From the NCBI RefSeq assembly GCF_018380615.1, contig NZ_JAGYVZ010000018.1:1-64000 (forward strand): a DNA stretch of 64,000 bases, read 5' to 3'. A model generated the notes under the pieces. It was given only the letters and a program-made list of their open reading frames with translations, was not told where the DNA came from and made no database searches. Below are positions 1 through 8,860 of this stretch, piece by piece. Made by a program: the position numbers and the translations under genes. This DNA comes from Flavobacterium psychroterrae (GTDB taxonomy: Bacteria > Bacteroidota > Bacteroidia > Flavobacteriales > Flavobacteriaceae). Each line of letters opens with the position of its first letter. Position 1 is the stretch's first letter.

Positions 1-108
1 TTTAAAACAAGAATATTAGCAAAAATAGCAGCACTTACATTGGTTCAATATATTAACAAATTTATATTTGACAGACCAATTAATAATATTAAAAATCAAA
101 TAATTTAA
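1..108 (+). CDS. IS982-family transposase, C-terminal end (5' part outside window)
   Basis: Frame 1 is open from the first base and ends at TAA 106-108, giving 35 residues that read FKTRILAKIAALTLVQYINK and then a short basic tail. This matches my memory of the conserved C-terminus of IS982-family DDE transposases of Bacteroidota. Only the 3' end lies in the window, so intactness cannot be judged. It is followed within 5 bases by a candidate element end. The identification rests on a short peptide, so confidence is moderate. Confidence 0.7.
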   Translation, partial: FKTRILAKIAALTLVQYINKFIFDRPINNIKNQII

Positions 109-112
109 TTTC

Positions 113-127
113 ACCCAACGGGTTAAA
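113..127. repeat. Candidate terminal inverted repeat (right end) of the IS982-like element
   Basis: The sequence ACCCAACGGGTTAAA just after the transposase stop is a near-palindrome (ACCC-N3-GGGT). Its place 5 bases past the stop fits an element end. The left end and target duplication are outside the window. Confidence 0.5.
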
Positions 128-153
128 ATAATATATTTTTACAATCAAAAATC

Positions 154-185
154 AAGTCCTAAAGAAATTCTTTAGGACTTTTTTT
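154..185 (+). terminator. Rho-independent terminator after the IS982-like element
   Basis: Perfect 11-bp stem (aagtcctaaag / ctttaggactt) with a 5-base loop, followed by a T run. It would stop transcription leaving the element before the gene at 305. Confidence 0.8.
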
Positions 186-304
186 ATACCTTTAAGTTAA
201 ATAATTGTCCGCTTTGTTTGTGTCTGTATTATTATAATAACCTTATAAATAATGACTTAAAAATAAAGAGATAAATTTGGAATAATTATTGTTGCTTAAA
301 AATC

Positions 305-1747
305 ATGAAAAAATCATTACTATTTCTTCTACTAATCTACAAATCAGCATTGTTAGGTCAAACAGTATTGAATACTTATCCAATAGATTTAAAAAGATAT
401 GATGAAAAAAATCAGGTTCTGAATGTAGAGAATACAACGACACATGATGTTTTTGCTTTTGTAGTAAATTCTCAAAACCTCACCATCTTAAAATATAATA
501 GCGCTTTATTTTTAAAAGATGAATTTATTCTTTCACGTGCGAATATAGCAGACAAAGCCCTAATTGGTTATAGTTTTAGTGAAGATGGAAATCCAACTTT
601 GTATTGGTCAGTAAAAGATTTTTCAACCATTTTGGTTATCAAATATTACCTTGAAAATAAAACTTATAAAATTTTAAATTTTAAATATCCTTCTTCGCAA
701 GAGTACGTAGTAGGTGCTTTTCAGAAAAATAATTTATTTTATATTGTCTCTAAGGATATTTCAAAACCAGCATTAACAACTTATACTTTTACAAATGGAA
801 TGGTAGAAGAACGAATATTTGATTTCTCTGAGTTCACTTTTAAGAATAGAAAAACACAATCTGTGACTTTCAGTCAAATTCTTGCCGAAAATCCTATTGA
901 AAAAATTGAATCAGATGAATATAGTCCTTTGGATAAAAGCACAAAAAAAAGCAAAATGTATATGATGGGCAATCACCTCATATTGACTTTTGACCATAAT
1001 CCTAAAGAGACTCAAATTTTTGACTTGAATTTGGAAAATCATGAGATTATCGAAAATAAAATTTCCCAATCTGTCACTAAAAGTCCAAGAAGATTAAGCA
1101 ATTCTTTTTTTTATAATAATAAAATATACCAGATCAATACCACTCAGGAGGAACTTTTATTGGATATAAAGGATTATCATTCCGGTGAAACAATCAAAAC
1201 TTTTAAAGTATCTCAAAATGATACAATCCGTTTTAAAAGTTCGCCTTTATTAATGCAACGTGATATCGAAAAACCAAGAGAATTAAAAAAAACAAGTAAG
1301 TTTTTACAGCGTCTTTCTTATACAGACATTGGGTTATCTGTTTTTAAAAGCAACGAAAACACTTTAATCACTTTGGGAGGAGTTCCAAGAATCGAACAAA
1401 TAATGTATGCTGTTAATGATGGATTTAATTCATGGGATTATACGCAGACATTTCACAATGAAACTGTATTTTTTGAAAGCACATTGAATAAAAACAATGA
1501 ATTTGTAAATTTAATACAGCAACCTCTAGCGCTTGACAACATTAACTATTTTTTAGATCATAATAGAAAAGCATCATTACCAAGCATTATAAAATTTAAG
1601 AATTATTACATTCTTGGCTATTACGACACTTCAAAGAAAGAATATATAATGCGAAAATTCACAGATGGATTTATCTCCGAAGAACCACAAAATCCGATAA
1701 TTGATAAAGCTGTTTTTTCAAAATCTTTTCCGGTTGAGAATCCTTAA
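305..1747 (+). CDS. Exported protein of unknown function
   Basis: 480 residues. The N-terminus (MKKSLLFLLLIYKSALLGQ) is a typical signal peptide: two lysines, a leucine-rich core, and a likely cleavage after GQ. There is no lipobox Cys and no T9SS tail, so the product is probably periplasmic or outer-membrane associated. The mature part alternates short beta-strand-like segments (for example residues 40-170 and 255-420), which could form a propeller or sandwich, but I recognise no family. It is preceded by 120 AT-rich bases after the IS terminator and followed by ferritin in the same direction, with about 90 bases between, so it is probably a separate unit. Confidence 0.85.
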   Translation: MKKSLLFLLLIYKSALLGQTVLNTYPIDLKRYDEKNQVLNVENTTTHDVFAFVVNSQNLTILKYNSALFLKDEFILSRANIADKALIGYSFSEDGNPTLYWSVKDFSTILVIKYYLENKTYKILNFKYPSSQEYVVGAFQKNNLFYIVSKDISKPALTTYTFTNGMVEERIFDFSEFTFKNRKTQSVTFSQILAENPIEKIESDEYSPLDKSTKKSKMYMMGNHLILTFDHNPKETQIFDLNLENHEIIENKISQSVTKSPRRLSNSFFYNNKIYQINTTQEELLLDIKDYHSGETIKTFKVSQNDTIRFKSSPLLMQRDIEKPRELKKTSKFLQRLSYTDIGLSVFKSNENTLITLGGVPRIEQIMYAVNDGFNSWDYTQTFHNETVFFESTLNKNNEFVNLIQQPLALDNINYFLDHNRKASLPSIIKFKNYYILGYYDTSKKEYIMRKFTDGFISEEPQNPIIDKAVFSKSFPVENP

Positions 1748-1840
1748 ACTTATTGAGAATTAATCCAAATGTACTGGGTTTATGGATTTCCAAAAAACGG
1801 AATGGATTATTTTTTCTAACTTTACAAAAAAGTCATTATT

Positions 1841-2359
1841 ATGTTATCAAAAAATATAGAAGCAGCATTAAATAAGCAAATCCGCATAGAGGCAGAATCT
1901 TCACAAACCTACCTTTCTATGGCTTGTTGGGCTGAAGTACACGGATTAGAGGGAATTGCACAATTTATGTATACCCAATCAGACGAAGAGCGCGCACACA
2001 TGCTTAAATTAGTTAAGTATGTAAATGAACGCGGAGGTCACGCTCAAATTACGGATCTAAAAGCCCCAAAAACATCTTATTCTACATTTAAAGAAATGTT
2101 TGAAGCACTTTACAACCATGAGATTTATGTTTCAGAATCTATTAATGAATTGGTACACATTACTTTTTCTGAAAAAGATTATGCAACACATAATTTCTTA
2201 CAATGGTACGTAGCAGAACAAATTGAGGAAGAAGCAACAGCAAAATCTATCCTTGATAAAATCAACTTAATTGGGGATGATAAAGGGGGATTATATTTAT
2301 TCGACCGTGATATTCAGCAATTAACAGTTACAAGTTCTATTGCTATTAACCCAAAATAA
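1841..2359 (+). CDS. ftnA: Non-heme ferritin
   Basis: 172 residues, the usual length of a bacterial FtnA. It is a four-helix iron-storage subunit that assembles into a 24-mer cage in the cytoplasm and oxidises Fe(II). The ferroxidase ligands sit at the E. coli FtnA positions: Glu17, Glu50, His53, Glu94, Gln127 and Glu130 (motifs DEERAH at 48-53 and EQIEEE at 126-131). There is no heme-binding Met pattern of bacterioferritin. The gene stands alone; I found no clear metal-regulator box upstream. Confidence 0.95.
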   Translation: MLSKNIEAALNKQIRIEAESSQTYLSMACWAEVHGLEGIAQFMYTQSDEERAHMLKLVKYVNERGGHAQITDLKAPKTSYSTFKEMFEALYNHEIYVSESINELVHITFSEKDYATHNFLQWYVAEQIEEEATAKSILDKINLIGDDKGGLYLFDRDIQQLTVTSSIAINPK

Positions 2360-2405
2360 AAAAGTTAAAGTTTATTTAGAATACTTAAAAATAACTATTT
2401 TCTTT

Positions 2406-2413
2406 TATATTTG
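2406..2413 (+). promoter_or_regulatory. Bacteroidota -7 element (TATATTTG)
   Basis: Perfect match to the flavobacterial -7 consensus TAnnTTTG, 26 bases upstream of the start of the small lysine-rich gene. No clear TTG -33 element was seen at the right distance. Confidence 0.5.
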
Positions 2414-2439
2414 CTCCTGTTTTTAAATACGGAGGAAAA

Positions 2440-2625
2440 TTGAGCAAGAAAGAAAAAGATAAGGACAAGAAAAAGGACAAAAAGAAAAAGAAGAATAAAG
2501 AAGTCCTTGACAAAATCAAAAAGTTGGAAAACTGTAAATCATCTTGTTGTGAGAAATACAAAAAAAGTGAAAAGAAACGCTGCTCGCGTTGTCCTATGTT
2601 TGATTTATTTAAAAAAACTGCTTAA
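2440..2625 (+). CDS. Small lysine-rich, cysteine-containing protein
   Basis: 61 residues starting at TTG, chosen because an excellent ribosome-binding site (GGAGGA, 2431-2436) lies at correct spacing; such strong sites are unusual in this lineage. Residues 1-28 are almost entirely Lys, Asp and Glu. The C-terminal half holds a Cys set (CKSSCCEKYKKSEKKRCSRC) that could bind zinc or an Fe-S centre. It has its own -7 element and a strong terminator, so it is monocistronic. I believe it is a conserved flavobacterial hypothetical, but its function is unknown; the basic tail suggests nucleic-acid or ribosome binding (inference). Confidence 0.75.
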   Translation: MSKKEKDKDKKKDKKKKKNKEVLDKIKKLENCKSSCCEKYKKSEKKRCSRCPMFDLFKKTA

Positions 2626-2636
2626 CAAAATATATA

Positions 2637-2667
2637 AAAACCCACCAATAAATTTGGTGGGTTTTTA
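2637..2667 (+). terminator. Rho-independent terminator
   Basis: Stem aaacccaccaa / ttggtgggttt with a short AT loop and a T run, directly after the small lysine-rich gene. Confidence 0.85.
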
Positions 2668-2713
2668 GTTTAATTACAGTTACCTTCTTATCTTAGAGAT
2701 TCAAAATCAACTT

Positions 2714-3406
2714 ATGAAAAACAATATTATTATACCTAAATCCAGTCTTGATTTTTTGACTCAACTCAAAGAAAACAATAACAAAGTCTGGTTTGATGCT
2801 AATAAACCTAAATACCTTGAAGAATTAAATCATATTGAAACTTTCGCAGGAGCTTTACTTCAGGAATTATCCAAAACTGATGTTTTAGAAACGGCTTCAG
2901 GCAAGAAAAGTGTTTATAGAATTTACCGTGATATTCGTTTCGCTAAAGACAAAACTCCTTTTAAAACCTTTTGGGGAGGCAGTTTTACTCGAGCAACAAG
3001 TCAAAGGCGCGGTGGATATTATTTTCATCTCGAAAAAGGAAATAGTTTTTTTGCAGGCGGTTTCTGGGGACCAAATGCGGGAGATTTAAAACGCGTAAGA
3101 AGCGAATTTGCTCACGATTCTAAACCAATGCAAAAAATATTAAAGTCAAAAATATTTGTCAGCACTTTTGGAACTTTACAAGGCGAACAACTTAAAACGG
3201 CCCCAAAAGGATATGATGTGACTCATGAAGCGATTGATTTATTGCGTTACAAACAGTTTTTGATCATCAAACGTTTTACTGATGATGAAGTTTTAAGTCC
3301 AGATTTTTTAAATCTGGCTTTAGAAACCTGTCAAAACATGAGACCCTTTTTTGACTATATGAGCGAAGTACTTACAACTGATGTAAATGGCGCTTCGATT
3401 ATATAA
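2714..3406 (+). CDS. DUF2461 / TIGR02453 family protein
   Basis: 230 residues, the normal family length. Recognised from the family signature: SLDFLTQLKENNNKVWFD near the start, YRIYRDIRFAKDKTPFKT around 68-85, and the Gly/Phe-rich FFAGGFWGP segment around 112-120. It is cytosolic, with no signal or membrane segment. No biochemical role is firmly established for the family. It lies alone between two terminator-like structures and converges with ssb on the opposite strand. Confidence 0.9.
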   Translation: MKNNIIIPKSSLDFLTQLKENNNKVWFDANKPKYLEELNHIETFAGALLQELSKTDVLETASGKKSVYRIYRDIRFAKDKTPFKTFWGGSFTRATSQRRGGYYFHLEKGNSFFAGGFWGPNAGDLKRVRSEFAHDSKPMQKILKSKIFVSTFGTLQGEQLKTAPKGYDVTHEAIDLLRYKQFLIIKRFTDDEVLSPDFLNLALETCQNMRPFFDYMSEVLTTDVNGASII

Positions 3407-3422
3407 CTACATCAAAATTATA

Positions 3423-3454
3423 AAACCCTACAGGTTTTAAAACCTGTAGGGTTT
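3423..3454. terminator. 32-bp perfect palindrome between convergent genes
   Basis: The sequence aaaccctacaggtttt followed by its exact reverse complement forms a 16-bp stem with no loop bases, between the convergent DUF2461 and ssb genes. It probably acts as a bidirectional terminator. The stem carries CTAC/GTAG, so it may also belong to the dispersed REP-like repeats of this genome (inference). Confidence 0.6.
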
Positions 3455-3475
3455 GAATATCAAATTTTTTAAACG

Positions 3476-3805
3476 TTATTTAAGCAGCAAAATCTCATTG
3501 ACAACGACTTCGGTTACATATCTCTTCTCCCCGTTTTTATCATCATAACTTCTGTGGGTTAACTTTCCCTCTATCGCTACTTCTTTGCCCTTCACCACAT
3601 ATTTCTCAATAATTTCAGCAGTTTTCCCCCAAGCTGTGACACGATGCCATTCGGTTTGCTCGACTTTTTCACCTTTATCATTGGTGTATTTATCGTTTGT
3701 AGCAATAGTCAAATGAGCTAATTTCCTCCCATTTTCTAATGTTTTAATTTCCGGATCGTTTCCTACATTACCAATTAATTGTACTCTGTTTTTCATTGCA
3801 TTCAT
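3476..3805 (-). CDS. ssb: Short single-stranded DNA-binding protein
   Basis: 109 residues forming one OB-fold: NRVQLIGNVGNDPEIKTLEN at the start, then the conserved TEWHRVTAWGKTAEIIEKYV and GKEVAIEGKLTHRSY segments. The protein ends right after the last strand (EILLLK). The disordered linker and acidic DDDIPF-type tip, which recruit partner proteins in housekeeping SSB, are missing. It is therefore probably a second, accessory paralogue rather than the replication SSB. Translation may start at Met1 or Met4. It diverges from the GNAT/hydrolase fusion. Confidence 0.9.
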   Translation of the reverse strand: MNAMKNRVQLIGNVGNDPEIKTLENGRKLAHLTIATNDKYTNDKGEKVEQTEWHRVTAWGKTAEIIEKYVVKGKEVAIEGKLTHRSYDDKNGEKRYVTEVVVNEILLLK

Positions 3806-3887
3806 GGCGTATATTATTTAAATGTTCATATAAAGAATTCGTTTATCAAATTCAACATGGCAAAGATGCGACGAGCTTCAAAAGTTA

Positions 3888-3925
3888 TTCGGTTGTAAAC
3901 TAATTACTTTCGGTTGTAACTAATT
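3888..3925. repeat. Tandem imperfect direct repeat in a divergent promoter region
   Basis: The unit TTCGGTTGTAA(A)CTAATT occurs twice, at about 3888-3905 and 3909-3925, between ssb (leftward) and the acetyltransferase/hydrolase gene (rightward). A third partial copy (GCGTTTGTAAATGG) follows. Two close direct repeats in a shared promoter region resemble paired operator sites. Confidence 0.4.
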
Positions 3926-3981
3926 GTAAGCGTTTGTAAATGGAAATAATTTTTTGTATATTTAACAGAAATCATACTACA

Positions 3982-5511
3982 ATGCAAACAAAAATCAATA
4001 AAGTCGAATTAAGAAATTTAGAATTCGATGACTATCAGCAGTTAAAAAATTCAATGGTTGAATCCTATCCTGAAATGGCTAATTCATACTGGAGAGCAAA
4101 TGACATAAAAAAATTATTATCAATATTTCCTGAAGGTCAATTAGTTATATTAGTTGACGGAATAGTTGTGGGATCTGCACTATCACTAATCGTAGACGAA
4201 AAGCTTGTAGATAAAAAACACAACTATAGACAGATTATTGGCGATTATACTTTTTCAACCCATAATAAAGATGGCGAAATCTTATATGGGATCGATGTTT
4301 TTATCCATCCTCATTATCGCGGTTTACGTTTGGGACGTCGTTTATACGATGCCCGAAAAGAATTATGCGAACAATTAAACTTAAAAGCGATTGTTTTTGC
4401 AGGAAGAATTCCAAGTTACAGCCAACATTCAAAAAAGCTGACTCCAAAAGCTTATATTGACAAGGTAAAACATAAAGAATTACATGATCCCGTACTTTCA
4501 TTTCAGTTAAGCAATGATTTTCACGTGTTGAGAATCATCAAAAACTATCTTGAAGGCGATGAAGAATCAAAGGAATTTGCTGTTCTTTTAGAATGGAATA
4601 ATGTTTATTATGACGAAAGTCCAAAACTTATTAATCTAGAAAAAAGCGTTATCCGTTTAGGATTAGTACAATGGCAAATGCGCCAATTAAATAATCTCGA
4701 AGAGTTTTTTGAACAAGCCGAGTTTTTTATTGATGTAGTTTCAGGTTATGGAAGTGACTTTGCTTTGTTTCCGGAACTATTTATTGCGCCCTTAATGGCA
4801 GATTATAATCATTTATCAGAAGCTGAAGCTATTCGTGAACTTGCAAGATATTCTGACCCAATCAGAAAACGTTTTCAGGAATTTGCTATCTCTTACAATA
4901 TCAATATTATCACGGGAAGTATGCCTCTTTTAGAAAACAACAATTTATTTAATGTTGGCTTTTTATGCAAAAGAGACGGAACTTCAGAAATGTATACTAA
5001 AATTCACGTTACGCCAAACGAAGTGCAACATTGGGGAATGAAAGGCGGATCGCAATTTAAAACCTTTGATACGGATTGCGGTAAAATTGGAATCCTGATT
5101 TGCTATGATGTTGAGTTTCCGGAACTTTCCAGAATTTTAGCTAATGAAGGAATGAATATTTTATTTGTTCCGTTTTTAACCGATACTCAAAATGCTTATA
5201 CACGAGTTAAACATTGTTCTCAGGCGCGTGCGATTGAAAACGAATGTTACGTTGCCATTGCCGGTTGCGTTGGGAATTTACCAAAGGTAAATAATATGGA
5301 CATTCAATATGCGCAGGCATCTGTATTTACGCCTTCGGATTTTGCTTTCCCAAGTAATGGAATAAAAGCAGAAGCAACGCCAAATACAGAAATGACTTTG
5401 ATTGTGGATGTTGATTTGAATTTGCTAAAACAACTTCACGAACACGGAAGTGTAAGGATTTTGAAAGACAGAAGGACTGATCTATATGAAATTAAAAAAA
5501 TAGAAGCATGA
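3982..5511 (+). CDS. GNAT N-acetyltransferase fused to a carbon-nitrogen hydrolase
   Basis: 509 residues from the ATG at 3982; an ATG 42 bases upstream is less likely because the homologous N-terminus begins at MQTKINKVELRN. Residues 1-210 form a GNAT domain with the acetyl-CoA loop HYRGLRLGRRLYDARK. Residues about 220-509 form a nitrilase-superfamily amidohydrolase with the triad Glu (FPELF), Lys (YTKIHVTPNE) and Cys (ILICYDVEFPE). The two domains could transfer and remove acyl or amide groups on one small-molecule substrate (inference). This architecture is known in Bacteroidota; the substrate is not. The stop overlaps the next gene by 4 bases. Confidence 0.9.
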   Translation: MQTKINKVELRNLEFDDYQQLKNSMVESYPEMANSYWRANDIKKLLSIFPEGQLVILVDGIVVGSALSLIVDEKLVDKKHNYRQIIGDYTFSTHNKDGEILYGIDVFIHPHYRGLRLGRRLYDARKELCEQLNLKAIVFAGRIPSYSQHSKKLTPKAYIDKVKHKELHDPVLSFQLSNDFHVLRIIKNYLEGDEESKEFAVLLEWNNVYYDESPKLINLEKSVIRLGLVQWQMRQLNNLEEFFEQAEFFIDVVSGYGSDFALFPELFIAPLMADYNHLSEAEAIRELARYSDPIRKRFQEFAISYNINIITGSMPLLENNNLFNVGFLCKRDGTSEMYTKIHVTPNEVQHWGMKGGSQFKTFDTDCGKIGILICYDVEFPELSRILANEGMNILFVPFLTDTQNAYTRVKHCSQARAIENECYVAIAGCVGNLPKVNNMDIQYAQASVFTPSDFAFPSNGIKAEATPNTEMTLIVDVDLNLLKQLHEHGSVRILKDRRTDLYEIKKIEA

Positions 5512-5855
5512 AAACATGTCTCGAATGTTCTGATAAAATTGTAGGTCGGGAAGACAAGAAATTCTGTTCGGATAGTTGTCGGAATGCTTACAACAATAAG
5601 ATAAATAAGGACAGTAATAATTTCATGCGAAATGTAAATAACAAATTACGAAAAAATTATCGTATTTTGTCTGAATTAAATACGGAAGGGAAATCAAAAG
5701 CAACGCGGGATAAAATGATCAATAAAGGTTTTGATTTCGATTTCTTTACCAATATCTTGCAGACCAAAACAGGAAATACCTACTACTTCCTCTATGATCA
5801 AGGATATCGCTCTTTGGAAAATGATTATTTTATGCTTGTTAAAAAAGAAATATAG
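5508..5855 (+). CDS. Small zinc-ribbon protein
   Basis: 115 residues. Cys4, Cys7, Cys20 and Cys24 (CLEC...FCSDSC) form a four-cysteine zinc ribbon, followed by a basic helical segment and a Phe/Tyr-rich C-terminus. It overlaps the preceding acetyltransferase/hydrolase gene by ATGA and lies 12 bases before the M28 peptidase, so the three are probably cotranscribed and translationally coupled. The ribbon resembles small DUF2116-like Zn-binding proteins. Function is unknown; nucleic-acid or protein binding is the likely role (inference). Confidence 0.8.
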   Translation: MKTCLECSDKIVGREDKKFCSDSCRNAYNNKINKDSNNFMRNVNNKLRKNYRILSELNTEGKSKATRDKMINKGFDFDFFTNILQTKTGNTYYFLYDQGYRSLENDYFMLVKKEI

Positions 5856-5867
5856 TACGCATTCATC

Positions 5868-8261
5868 ATGAAAAAAAACCCTACCTCAATTCTGGCCATA
5901 GTCTGCATTTTAGCAATTCTTGGTATCATTTACGCCTCAATGATGCCACAATGGATTTCGAAAAATGAAGAAGCTCTTGCCGAATTTTCTACTGAAAGAG
6001 CCTTAAACCAAGTCGAAATTATTGCTCAAAAACCTCATTATGTGGGTTCGACCAATCATGAACTGGTTGCAAATTATTTAAAACTTGAACTTAACCGGAT
6101 AGGTTTAGAAACTTCTGTTCAGGAAGGTTTTACTTTAAATGGAAAGGGTCTTTTAGTTAAATCCAAGAATATTCTTGCCCGAATAAAAGGAACCAACAAC
6201 TCAAAGGCACTTTTGCTATTATCACATTATGATAGTGCTCCACATTCATTTTCAAAAGGTGCAAGCGACGATGCCTCAGGAGTTGCTACAATTTTAGAAG
6301 GAATTCGTGCTTTTTTATACGCAAAACAGCCTCACAAAAATGACATTATTATTCTGTTTTCTGATGCTGAAGAATTAGGTTTAAACGGTGCGGCACTTTT
6401 TGTAAACAAACATCCGTGGGCAAAAGAAGTTGGTTTAGTTATCAATTTTGAAGCAAGAGGTTCATCAGGACCAAGTTATATGCTGATGGAAACCAATAAA
6501 GGAAATCAGGCACTTGTAAAAGAATTTTCTAAAGCAAAAACGCAATATCCGGTTTCGAATTCTTTGATGTACAGCATTTATAAAATGCTCCCAAACGATA
6601 CTGATTTAACCGTTTTTAGAGAACAGGGAAATATTCAGGGATTCAATTTTGCTTTCATCGATGGTCATTACAATTATCACACGCAACAAGACGATGTTCA
6701 GCATTTAAACAAAACTACATTAGCACATCAGGGAACTTATTTGATGCCATTGCTTAAATACTTTTCAAACGTAGATTTAAACTCAACAAACTCAACCGAA
6801 GATGATGTTTATTTTAGCGCTCCGTTCTCTTTCATAAGTTATCCTTTTGCATGGGTTTTCCCCATGACAATTATCGCTTTAGGCTTATTGATTCTTTTTA
6901 TTTTTATTGGAAAAGCCAAGCGTGTGATTACTTTCAGAGAAATTTTCAGAGGATTTGTTCCGCTTTTAGGATCAATAGTCATTTCAGGATTAGTTACTTT
7001 TTTAGGATGGAAAATTATCTTAGAAATCTACCCACAATATTCAGATCTCCTAAACGGATTCACGTATAACGGTCACGCTTATATTGGCGCTTTTGTCACA
7101 TTAAGTATTGCCATCTCTTTTGCTTTCTATCACCATTTTTCAGAAGCAAAAATTACAATGAACCATTTTGTAGCGCCTTTGCTACTTTGGATTATCATTA
7201 ATGCATTTCTGGCGAATAGCTTAACTGGTGCTGGTTTTCTTATTATTCCGGTTTATTTTGGAATACTATTATTCGGGGTTTTTGTCATCACGCAGCATTA
7301 TAGTTTAGGCATGAACTTATTATTCAGCATTCCTGCTTTAGCAATTGTAGCGCCCTTTATAATCATGTTCCCGGTTGGTTTAGGACTTAAAATTTTATAC
7401 GGAAGCGCAATTCTAACCGTTTTACTTTTCGGACTATTACTTCCTGTTTTTGGTGCATTCTTTAAAAAAGGGGTCTGGACGATGCTCTTTTTTGCCCTTT
7501 CGATTGGATTTTTCATATACGCAGGTTATCATTCAGGTTACGAACACGGAAAAGCAAAATCAAACAGTTTAGTTTACATTTATAATGGTAATACAAACTC
7601 AGCAATTTGGGCAACTTATGACACGAATTTAGACCAATGGACTAAATCATATTTAGGAGAAAAAAATCAAAAAGCAGTTGGTCTAAATGCTCTTCCACTA
7701 GCAAGTAAATACAATTCAGGCTTTACTTATAGCGCAATTGCTCCAGTTGTTAATGTGCCAAAACCAACAATTGCATTTTTAAAAGATAGCGTTGTGGGGA
7801 ATAACAGATATCTAAAAATAAAAATCACACCCAACCGAAAGGTAAACCGTTATGATATTTATGCGAATCCAAAAATGAACTTTTTCAACTTTAAAGCCAA
7901 CGGAGTTGAAACTTCAGGTCAAAAAGGAAATCGTTTAGAGCGAGAGGGCGGAAAAATATTATGTTATTATGTTGTTGGAAATGAACCGCTAGTTATGGAT
8001 TTCTACATTAATAAATCGTCTGTTTTTGATATGGATTTAATAGAAAGTTCATTCGATTTGATGACAAATCCTTTATTGCAGGTCAAACCAAGAAGTGACT
8101 GGATGATGCCAACTCCTTTTGTTTTGAATGATGCAATTTTAATTCAACAAAAAATTAAGAGATATACAGAACCGGCCACTGCTTTAAGGCCAGCAACTAC
8201 AGTAAAAGATACTACCATAATTGCAAAAGATAGTTTAACACCAGTTGTAAAGCCGGAATAA
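5868..8261 (+). CDS. Membrane-anchored M28-family zinc peptidase
   Basis: 797 residues. One N-terminal membrane segment (about 7-26) leads into a periplasmic M28 aminopeptidase domain (about 40-320). The metal ligands are visible as His120/Asp122 (LSHYDSAP), Asp134-135 (GASDDASG) and Glu168-169 (DAEELG). About eight further membrane helices span 325-560, and a soluble region of about 230 residues follows. This matches the large M28 family common in Bacteroidota. It probably trims peptides at the inner membrane (inference). It is last in a three-gene unit and ends at a bidirectional terminator. Confidence 0.92.
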   Translation: MKKNPTSILAIVCILAILGIIYASMMPQWISKNEEALAEFSTERALNQVEIIAQKPHYVGSTNHELVANYLKLELNRIGLETSVQEGFTLNGKGLLVKSKNILARIKGTNNSKALLLLSHYDSAPHSFSKGASDDASGVATILEGIRAFLYAKQPHKNDIIILFSDAEELGLNGAALFVNKHPWAKEVGLVINFEARGSSGPSYMLMETNKGNQALVKEFSKAKTQYPVSNSLMYSIYKMLPNDTDLTVFREQGNIQGFNFAFIDGHYNYHTQQDDVQHLNKTTLAHQGTYLMPLLKYFSNVDLNSTNSTEDDVYFSAPFSFISYPFAWVFPMTIIALGLLILFIFIGKAKRVITFREIFRGFVPLLGSIVISGLVTFLGWKIILEIYPQYSDLLNGFTYNGHAYIGAFVTLSIAISFAFYHHFSEAKITMNHFVAPLLLWIIINAFLANSLTGAGFLIIPVYFGILLFGVFVITQHYSLGMNLLFSIPALAIVAPFIIMFPVGLGLKILYGSAILTVLLFGLLLPVFGAFFKKGVWTMLFFALSIGFFIYAGYHSGYEHGKAKSNSLVYIYNGNTNSAIWATYDTNLDQWTKSYLGEKNQKAVGLNALPLASKYNSGFTYSAIAPVVNVPKPTIAFLKDSVVGNNRYLKIKITPNRKVNRYDIYANPKMNFFNFKANGVETSGQKGNRLEREGGKILCYYVVGNEPLVMDFYINKSSVFDMDLIESSFDLMTNPLLQVKPRSDWMMPTPFVLNDAILIQQKIKRYTEPATALRPATTVKDTTIIAKDSLTPVVKPE

Positions 8262-8283
8262 ACACATTCAGTTTTAAAATAAA

Positions 8284-8316
8284 AAAGGCAAACTTTAATT
8301 ATAAAGTTTGCCTTTT
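8284..8316. terminator. Bidirectional terminator
   Basis: A stem aaggcaaacttt / aaagtttgcctt with A-rich and T-rich flanks serves both the rightward M28 gene and the leftward rhodanese gene. Confidence 0.85.
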
Positions 8317-8319
8317 CAT

Positions 8320-8715
8320 TTAACAAGCACATTCGATTTTTGAGCCGGATGTTATTCCGTTTGTACCTTCGGTGGCATAACCGTCAAACTTCCACCACTC
8401 TATTCCGCCAATTAATTCTTTTACTTTAAAGCCTAATTTTGCCATATTCAAAGCGCCTCTAGTTGAAGCATTACACCCAATTCCGTCACAATAAGTAATA
8501 TATAAAACCTCTTTATCCAGGTGTTTTGTTGCTTCCATCGTCATTTGGCGATGAGGAATATTAATCGCCGTTGGGATATGTTCGGCTTCAAAGCCAAAAG
8601 CCTTTCTGGCGTCAATAACAATTACTTTTTCTCCATTATTTAAAGCTTCAAACAAATCAGACGGATCCATTTCGAACGCCAGTTTATTCTCATAATGTTT
8701 AATTTGTTCTTCCAT
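8320..8715 (-). CDS. Single-domain rhodanese-like protein
   Basis: 131 residues with one rhodanese fold: VIVIDARKAFGFEAEHIPTA at 31-50 and the active-site loop YCDGIGC (Cys76 to Cys81). The second Cys replaces the Arg or Ser usual at the end of the loop. The WWKFDGYAT segment near the end is the usual rhodanese closure, and a Cys-Ala-Cys tail ends the protein. It probably handles persulfide sulfur in the cytoplasm. It is divergent from a LysR regulator, which is the obvious candidate controller. Confidence 0.88.
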   Translation of the reverse strand: MEEQIKHYENKLAFEMDPSDLFEALNNGEKVIVIDARKAFGFEAEHIPTAINIPHRQMTMEATKHLDKEVLYITYCDGIGCNASTRGALNMAKLGFKVKELIGGIEWWKFDGYATEGTNGITSGSKIECAC

Positions 8716-8860
8716 TTTTTCAGTTTAGTGTTTTTAGTTATTCAAAAGTAATCCAACATTATCGTCAATAAAAACGAAAAGAATTCATCAAGTTGATTAC
8801 TTCTTTTCATGAATAAGCCATCCTGAAATTTCGTTTCTTTGTATTCTAATTCCCGAAAAA

